Part shown: piece after piece, positions 42,825 through 48,215 of the stretch
Position numbering within the stretch: the stretch's first letter is position 1
How the letters are laid out: every line of letters starts with the position of its first letter
DNA from: an uncultured delta proteobacterium
GTDB taxonomy: Bacteria; Desulfobacterota; Desulfobulbia; Desulfobulbales; Desulfocapsaceae
Assembly (NCBI GenBank): GCA_903875445.1
Contig: CAIQWD010000038.1
Span: forward strand, 1-48,215
Direction of reading: 5' to 3'
DNA: 48,215 nt
Translations under genes and position numbers: made by a program
Notes under the pieces: model-generated
Told to the model about the DNA's origin: nothing
Databases searched by the model: none
The model's input: only the letters and a program-made list of their open reading frames with translations

Positions 42825-43943
42825 ATGACTGAAGAAGATACTACGACTTCACCCAGGAATCGGTTCGCAAGATCTATCCTTCGCGAAAAAATTCCCGTTA
42901 GCAGATGGGTAACTAATAGAATTCTCGGTTTGGGCGCGATCAATTTCTATCTCTTTGCTCTCCTAACCATCACCGGCACCCTGTTGATGGTGTATTATGT
43001 GCCCTCTACAACCCAGGCATACAACGACATCAAAGACCTTGGGACCACCGTCAGTTTTGGTAGTATTGTCCGCAACATGCATCGATGGTCTGCCTTTCTG
43101 ATGATCATATCCGGATTTTTGCACATGAGTCGGGTTTTCTTCACCGCAGAATATCGCGAACCCCGCGAGTTTAATTGGCTTGTTGGTCTCTTCCTCTTCC
43201 TGATGATCCTTGGGATGGCATATACCGGATACACGCTCCCCTGGGATCAAAAATCATACTGGGGATTGACGATCATGTCTCAAATCCTGGAGGCCATCCC
43301 TGGTATCGGATCAAAACTTCAATATCTGGTCCTTGGCGGGACAGAGGTTGGACAAAATACGTTAACCCGTTCCTTTGTGATGCATGTAAAACTTCTGCCT
43401 CTTCTTATGAGCATGCTCATGGCGGTACATTTCTGGCGGATTTGGAAAGACGATCACATTACTCTGACCTTCGCCGGCGAAGATCATACAGAATCCCCTA
43501 ATCAGTTGGAACAACCCTCTGTGACGTGGAGATATATCCTCACAAGAGAAACAAGCAAGTTTCTCCTAGTACTCTTGTTTGTGCTTGTTTTTTCGATTCT
43601 CTTCAATGCGCCGCTTGAAGAACAAGCTAATCCGATGGTTACTCCTGACCCGGTGAAAGCCCCATGGTTCTTTGTTGGACTTCAGGAGGTTTTGTCCTGG
43701 GGGGCACCGTTCTGGACCGGAATTGTTGCTCCCCTTCTCGCCATCGTGGCCGTTGCCGTAATTCCCTATTTTGATCATGGTCGTGAAGGCATCGGCGTTT
43801 GGTTCCATCCTAGCCGCCGCTTGTCGAACGTCCTGTTTACTGCAGCCGTTACCATTTTTATCGGCCTAATCATCGTTGGCGAATTTATGCGTGGGCCTGG
43901 CTGGATATTTTATTGGCCATGGCAACACTGGTCGGTAAATTAA
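42825..43943 (+). CDS. Cytochrome b of a bc complex (b6-type spacing)
   Basis: 372 residues with about eight membrane helices. Haem ligands are His86/His100 and His187/His202. The second pair has 14 residues between them, as in cytochrome b6, rather than 13 as in bc1. A subunit-IV-like portion follows in the same chain. At the quinol-oxidation loop the usual PEWY reads KAPWFF (residues 278-283), lacking the Glu. The C-terminus (GPGWIFYWPW) is aromatic. ATG at 42825 is chosen; GTG at 42816 is possible. It probably oxidises menaquinol. The octahaem cytochrome gene follows by 30 bases. Confidence 0.93.
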   Translation: MTEEDTTTSPRNRFARSILREKIPVSRWVTNRILGLGAINFYLFALLTITGTLLMVYYVPSTTQAYNDIKDLGTTVSFGSIVRNMHRWSAFLMIISGFLHMSRVFFTAEYREPREFNWLVGLFLFLMILGMAYTGYTLPWDQKSYWGLTIMSQILEAIPGIGSKLQYLVLGGTEVGQNTLTRSFVMHVKLLPLLMSMLMAVHFWRIWKDDHITLTFAGEDHTESPNQLEQPSVTWRYILTRETSKFLLVLLFVLVFSILFNAPLEEQANPMVTPDPVKAPWFFVGLQEVLSWGAPFWTGIVAPLLAIVAVAVIPYFDHGREGIGVWFHPSRRLSNVLFTAAVTIFIGLIIVGEFMRGPGWIFYWPWQHWSVN

Positions 43944-43973
43944 GCCGAGTTCTCTGGTGTGACTGAGGAAAAG

Positions 43974-45947
43974 ATGAGAGACATATTTCAGTGGATTTTC
44001 GGCCCCTTGGTCCTAGTAGTTATACTTCTTTTTGCCGGTCAGATCTGGAAAGAGTATCACCCTCCTTATCTGGAATACCAGAAACAGTTCAAGGCGATGT
44101 TGGTTCAAAAGGCCAATCCGGACGCAAAGTCGGTGCAATTCAACTATGGTGTCCGGCAGCGCTGGATCAAGGCACTAAACCGTGCGGACCGCTGTGAGAC
44201 CTGTCATCTGGGTGTCAGCGACCCTCGCTTTATAGACGCCAAGGAGCCTTTTAAGACGCATCCGGACTTCATGACACATGATTTTGGAAAATTCGGGTGC
44301 ACGGTCTGTCATGCCGGCCAAGGTAGAGCCGTGACCCTTGCAGCCGCACACGGACCGGTTGAAAACTGGAACGATGCACTTTACCATTCCAGCTTCATAG
44401 AAAATTCATGCCCCCAGTGCCACGGTGTACTTCCAACGAATAAGATGCCGGAATACACCCACGGGAAGTCTCTTTTTAATGAAGACGGGTGCTTGGGCTG
44501 TCATAAAGTAGAGGGGCAGAAAAGGACACAGGTCGGACCACCACTCAATATCATGGGTGCCCGGGTCAAGACCGACTGGCTGTTTCGTTGGATTCTTGCC
44601 CCAAGAGCCTATCTTCCTCATACCCATATGCCGGATTATACGTTTTCTGAGTCACAGGCAGCCAATATTGCCTTTTTCCTCACGAAGGATGGGCTTACGC
44701 AACAATTGGAATTAACCGGTTCATATGAGAACGGAAAAAGGATTTTCAATGAATCGCGATGCCTAAGCTGCCATACCGTAGGCGGAGTCGGCGGCATTAT
44801 TGGACCCGATCTGGGCAAGGTTGCTACTAAATTGTTGCCTGAAAGGCTCCTCCAGACCATAACCAATCCGCATAAGCTCTGGCCGGAAACCCAAATGCCG
44901 ATTTATGGTTTTACTGATTCCGAAGCTCTAGATGTGGCGACCTTTATAGATCAAGAATACATCGATTTTGATTTGACAGATCAACAGACTGCCCAGCAGA
45001 ACACACTTGTGAATAAGGCGGATGCCGTTGCTGGACGGAAACTGGTTCAGGAGTATGGCTGTATCGGTTGCCACGGGAAAATAAGCGGAATAAAAGATGA
45101 GGGCGAAATCGGGCCTGACCTGACGAGTATTGGAAACACCCACATCAGTCACTTTGAATTCGGGAGTGTCGATCTACCCCCGAAGGACCAGACCGTTCCC
45201 AATTGGCTATATAATAAAATGTTGGACCCCCGATTGTACAAAGTTGATCTCAAGATGCCTTATTTTTCCAATGAACCCGATAAGGCCATAGCGGTCACTA
45301 CCTATCTGCTAAGTCTGAAAGGTGAACTCCGAGTGCCTAATACCTACAAGCACCCCTTCGAACAGGCGCCGAGTACATATTCTCCCCAGGGAGAAGTTGG
45401 TATGATTATAGACAAATTCCGGTGTCTCGTGTGCCACAAGATTTACGGAAACGGCGGCACTATGGCGCCGGAATTAACATGGGAAGGGAGTCGCGTTCAA
45501 AAGGATTGGCTGTTCAGGTATATGAAAAACCCGTCTGCCCTTCGGCCTCTTCTTGTGGAGCGCATGCCCCGATTTAAAATGACCGACGCGGAAATTGAGG
45601 CTTTGTACAACTATTTTCACAGCACTCTGGTTGATAACCGGGTTGAAGACTTGGCTGTGGGAGAGGCAATGAATATGCCTCATAACCAACAGGAAATCAT
45701 CCAGGTTGGAAGCGATCTTTACTATAAGAATAATTGTGATGCGTGTCACACCATCAATCTCAAAGGTGGAGCGATTGCGCCGGACCTGACCGACAGCGGC
45801 AAACGGCTTCTCACCCAATTTGTCGAATTCTATTTGCACGATCCGAAGGCATTTGTAACACAGTCAGTTGAACCGGTTTATCACTTCTCAAAACCGGAAA
45901 TAACGGCATTAACCGCCTTCATCATAAGTCATAAGGAGGAGAAGTGA
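43974..45947 (+). CDS. Membrane-anchored octahaem cytochrome c (bc complex c-subunit)
   Basis: 657 residues. TM helix at about 8-25, then eight CxxCH motifs in order: CETCH, CTVCH, CPQCH, CLGCH, CLSCH, CIGCH, CLVCH, CDACH. The first three form a compact N-terminal block. Haems 4-8 lie in five successive class-I-like modules, each with a distal-ligand segment: HMPDY, QMPIY, KMPYF, RMPRF, and EPVYHF in the last, which lacks Met. It probably replaces cytochrome c1, forming a wire from the Rieske protein. ATG at 43974 is preferred (GAGGAAAAG just upstream) over GTG at 43959. Its stop overlaps the next start (TGATG). Confidence 0.92.
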   Translation: MRDIFQWIFGPLVLVVILLFAGQIWKEYHPPYLEYQKQFKAMLVQKANPDAKSVQFNYGVRQRWIKALNRADRCETCHLGVSDPRFIDAKEPFKTHPDFMTHDFGKFGCTVCHAGQGRAVTLAAAHGPVENWNDALYHSSFIENSCPQCHGVLPTNKMPEYTHGKSLFNEDGCLGCHKVEGQKRTQVGPPLNIMGARVKTDWLFRWILAPRAYLPHTHMPDYTFSESQAANIAFFLTKDGLTQQLELTGSYENGKRIFNESRCLSCHTVGGVGGIIGPDLGKVATKLLPERLLQTITNPHKLWPETQMPIYGFTDSEALDVATFIDQEYIDFDLTDQQTAQQNTLVNKADAVAGRKLVQEYGCIGCHGKISGIKDEGEIGPDLTSIGNTHISHFEFGSVDLPPKDQTVPNWLYNKMLDPRLYKVDLKMPYFSNEPDKAIAVTTYLLSLKGELRVPNTYKHPFEQAPSTYSPQGEVGMIIDKFRCLVCHKIYGNGGTMAPELTWEGSRVQKDWLFRYMKNPSALRPLLVERMPRFKMTDAEIEALYNYFHSTLVDNRVEDLAVGEAMNMPHNQQEIIQVGSDLYYKNNCDACHTINLKGGAIAPDLTDSGKRLLTQFVEFYLHDPKAFVTQSVEPVYHFSKPEITALTAFIISHKEEK

Positions 45948-46423
45948 TGCCAAGATCCTCCCCCACACTTGTGATCATCATCTTAGTATTTCTGTTGGAA
46001 TCCGGTTTGATGTTCTCGACCGGTATGGACCCAGCGTATTCCGATACCTCAGGCGTTGTGTCCAGAAAAAAATTTGTCCTGCCCCCAAATAATGAAACCG
46101 GGTTGGCGCGCAACCTGAAAAATGGCAAAGCGCTGTATCACTACTATTGTGCCACATGCCATGGTGAAACCGGGAACTCTGACGGTTTCAACTCATACAG
46201 TTTGACACCTCCCCCCCCGAAACTTAGTGACGGAAGATTTATGATACCCCTGTCCGATACTACCATAAAACGTGTCATCAAAGAGGGAGGTGCCAGTCTT
46301 AGTCTTTCCCCTCATATGCCGTCTTGGGACGGGGTTCTAACCGATCAGAATATTGCAGATATTACCTGTTTTGTACGCACTTTGGTTGTGGTAAACCCAA
46401 CATTTGTACAACCTAGTTTATAA
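45947..46423 (+). CDS. Monohaem cytochrome c
   Basis: 158 residues. Signal or anchor helix at about 8-25 (VIIILVFLLESGLMF). A class I cytochrome domain runs from about 60 to 150 with YCATCHGETGNSDG and a downstream Met ligand in SPHMPSWDGVLT. LTDQNIADITCFVRTL is the usual C-terminal helix. It probably carries electrons between the octahaem subunit and another partner. The ATG overlaps the octahaem stop (TGATG) and AAGGAGGAGAAG is a strong ribosome site, so production is coupled to the complex. Confidence 0.93.
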   Translation: MPRSSPTLVIIILVFLLESGLMFSTGMDPAYSDTSGVVSRKKFVLPPNNETGLARNLKNGKALYHYYCATCHGETGNSDGFNSYSLTPPPPKLSDGRFMIPLSDTTIKRVIKEGGASLSLSPHMPSWDGVLTDQNIADITCFVRTLVVVNPTFVQPSL

Positions 46424-46441
46424 AAACCAAGGAGAATGTCC

Positions 46442-48115
46442 ATGTCCATGTTCTGCCATCAATGCCAGGAAACCGCTAAAAACACCGGCTGTACCATCCA
46501 GGGTGTCTGCGGTAAAAAGGAAGAAGTGGCCAACCTGCAGGATCTTTTCATCTGGACGCTGAAAGGGATTTCGGTCTGGGGCGTCAAGGGGAAGGAGTTT
46601 GATATCTATGATGAAGCGATTGGTTTCTTCATTACCAAGGGCCTTTTCTCAACCATAACCAACGCCAACTTCAGCCGAAGCGATTTCATAAACTTCATCA
46701 AACAGGGCCTCGTCCTTCGTGAGCGCCTGAAGGGACAGGTTCTTGAGGCATATCAGAAGGCGCAGGGGAAGGCCTTTACCGCAGACGTTCCCGCATGTGC
46801 AACCTTTACCTGCAAAGACGAAGCGGAGATCCTAGCCAAGGCTGCAAGCGGGGCCGGCGGCTGGCTGGAGATAGTCGATGAAGATGAGCGTTCACTCAAG
46901 GCCACCATCCAGTATGGCCTGAAGGGTATGTCGGCCTATGCTGAACATGCCTATCAATTAAAAAAACACAGCCGGAAGATCTTCGAGTTTCTGATGGAGG
47001 GACTCAACGCCCTGGTCGATCCTACGCTTACCCAGGACGATCTTCTGACCATGGTCCTGAAGACCGGGCAAATGGGCGTCGAGACCATGGCGCTGCTCGA
47101 CAATGCCAATGCCGACGGCTATGGCGTCCCGAAGATCACTATCGTCAATCTCGGGGTCGGCAAAAATCCAGGAATCCTTGTCACCGGCCACGATCTGGTT
47201 GATCTGCACGACCTCCTGGAGCAAACCAAAGACCAGGGGATCGATATCTACACACACAGTGAGATGCTGCCGGCCAATTATTATCCAAAATTGCACCAAT
47301 ATAAACACCTGATCGGCAACTACGGCAATGCCTGGTGGATGCAGAAAACGGAGCTTGAATCCTTTCACGGCCCGATCCTCTTTACCTCGAACTGTATAGT
47401 TCCTCCCAAGCAGGAACACATGGACAGGATCTTTACCACCGGGGCAGTCGGTTTCGAGGGCTGTGTTCATATCCCTGACCGTGCGGACGGGAAGTCAAAA
47501 GACTTCTCACAGATTATAGAGAAGGCCAAGACCTGCAAACCTCCCGAGCAGATCGAACAGGGCTCCATTGTCGGCGGATTCGGCCACAGTCAGGTGCTGG
47601 AACTGAAAGACAAGATTATTGAGGCGGTAAAATCGGGAGCCATCAAACGCTTTGTCGTCATGGCAGGTTGCGACGGCCGCCATAAGACTCGCGACTACTA
47701 TACGAAGGTGGCCGAGTTGCTGCCCAAAGATGCCGTCATCCTCACGGCTGGATGCGCCAAGTATAAGTATCTGAAGCTTCAACTAGGGGATATCGGCGGC
47801 ATCCCCCGGATCCTCGACGCCGGTCAATGTAATGATTCCTATTCCCTGGCTGTGATCGCCATGGAACTGCAAAAGGCCTTCGGCCTCAAGGATATCAACG
47901 ACCTGCCGCTTTCTTTCGATATCGCCTGGTATGAGCAGAAAGCAGTCCTTGTTCTGCTGGCTCTCCTTTCTTTAGGAGTAAAGGGAATTCGGCTGGGTCC
48001 GACCCTCCCTGGATTTCTCTCCCCCAATGTCGGTAAAACCTTGATCGAAAAATTCAATATCAAAGCGATCACCACCCCTGAAGAAGATGTCGCTGCTATG
48101 ATGGCAGGTCATTAA
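46442..48115 (+). CDS. hcp: Hydroxylamine reductase / hybrid cluster protein Hcp
   Basis: 558 residues at most. The N-terminal 4Fe-4S site is CxxC-x8-C-x5-C (Cys5, Cys8, Cys17, Cys23), the pattern of Hcp from strict anaerobes. Hybrid-cluster ligands lie in GHDLVDLHDLLEQT, FTSNCIVPP, GAVGFEGCVHI, LTAGCAKYKY and DAGQCNDSYS. Known activities are NO reduction and hydroxylamine reduction, with a role in nitrosative stress. ATG at 46442 is chosen because AAGGAG lies eight bases upstream; ATGs at 46436 and 46448 are in frame. It starts 18 bases after the cytochrome c stop, so it may share its transcript. No hcr reductase gene is visible in the window. Confidence 0.95.
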   Translation: MSMFCHQCQETAKNTGCTIQGVCGKKEEVANLQDLFIWTLKGISVWGVKGKEFDIYDEAIGFFITKGLFSTITNANFSRSDFINFIKQGLVLRERLKGQVLEAYQKAQGKAFTADVPACATFTCKDEAEILAKAASGAGGWLEIVDEDERSLKATIQYGLKGMSAYAEHAYQLKKHSRKIFEFLMEGLNALVDPTLTQDDLLTMVLKTGQMGVETMALLDNANADGYGVPKITIVNLGVGKNPGILVTGHDLVDLHDLLEQTKDQGIDIYTHSEMLPANYYPKLHQYKHLIGNYGNAWWMQKTELESFHGPILFTSNCIVPPKQEHMDRIFTTGAVGFEGCVHIPDRADGKSKDFSQIIEKAKTCKPPEQIEQGSIVGGFGHSQVLELKDKIIEAVKSGAIKRFVVMAGCDGRHKTRDYYTKVAELLPKDAVILTAGCAKYKYLKLQLGDIGGIPRILDAGQCNDSYSLAVIAMELQKAFGLKDINDLPLSFDIAWYEQKAVLVLLALLSLGVKGIRLGPTLPGFLSPNVGKTLIEKFNIKAITTPEEDVAAMMAGH

Positions 48116-48215
48116 CAGATGTAAGCTTGTACAGGGGTTGTACAAAACTGATAAAAAGTGTCTTTTCGGCAAGCCTGCCATGACACCATAAAAGTGATCT
48201 GCTACAATCGGTACC
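48116..48215 (+). other. Region downstream of hcp
   Basis: Two close copies of TTGTACA(A/G) (48127-48134 and 48138-48145) are followed by a compound inverted repeat (GTGTC ... GACAC with GGCA/TGCC inside, about 48158-48184). No T run follows, so termination is not shown. Confidence 0.3.

Overview
The window looks like a chromosomal segment of an anaerobic, Gram-negative, electron-transport-rich bacterium, most likely Desulfobacterota and perhaps Desulfobulbales-like. This is an inference. It rests on a spirochaete/delta-type (mitochondrial EFG1-like) elongation factor G, a rubrerythrin, a strict-anaerobe-type hybrid cluster protein (Hcp), a multihaem cytochrome bc complex, and the adjacent HDOD and metallo-hydrolase genes. 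No rRNA, tRNA, CRISPR array or intact insertion sequence was seen.

Layout. (1) 1-2.46 kb is strikingly AT-rich polysaccharide-locus DNA: a 5'-broken glycosyltransferase and a membrane-anchored PIG-L-type deacetylase. (2) 2.6-10 kb returns to the GC-richer backbone: SlyD/FKBP isomerase, BaiN/YhiN-type flavoprotein, a zinc-ribbon trypsin-like protease, ArfB, a flavin reductase, a DEAD-box helicase with a DbpA-type RNA-binding tail, and a YprB-like exonuclease. (3) 10-15.8 kb is a minus-strand block: EF-G, a RecA/KaiC-like ATPase, a eukaryotic-type HisA, an HDOD protein and a metallo-beta-lactamase-fold hydrolase. (4) 16.3-22 kb holds rubrerythrin, a lipoprotein of unknown function, a pentapeptide-repeat/TIR fusion, a two-gene ABC-2 exporter and a PilZ protein. 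(5) 22.3-30.9 kb holds a DMT permease, a saccharopine-dehydrogenase-like enzyme, a complete AapJQMP amino-acid importer and an MmgE/PrpD enzyme. (6) 30.9-34.6 kb is one very large hybrid sensor kinase. (7) 35-39 kb is AT-rich accessory DNA: an SbmA/YddA-like ABC protein, a secreted alpha/beta hydrolase and a small membrane protein in overlapping genes. These are followed by a graveyard of macro-domain, ankyrin and unknown gene remnants. (8) 39.2-48.1 kb is a co-directional respiratory module.

The respiratory module is the most interesting part. In order it encodes: an outer-membrane-type fusion of one haem motif with a predicted beta-barrel (the Cyc2-like architecture); a periplasmic type-1 copper protein; a secreted companion protein; a 40-residue single-span membrane peptide; a Rieske protein; a b6-type cytochrome b; a membrane-anchored octahaem cytochrome c; a monohaem cytochrome c; and, 18 bases further on, Hcp. 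Read together, these suggest an electron route between the cell surface, periplasmic copper/haem carriers and a quinone-linked bc complex. Direction and donor cannot be read from sequence.

Possible regulation: a rubrerythrin promoter with a Fur/PerR-like element, a leader-ORF-plus-terminator arrangement upstream of EF-G, and a strong hairpin between aapJ and aapQ that could set binding-protein to permease ratio.
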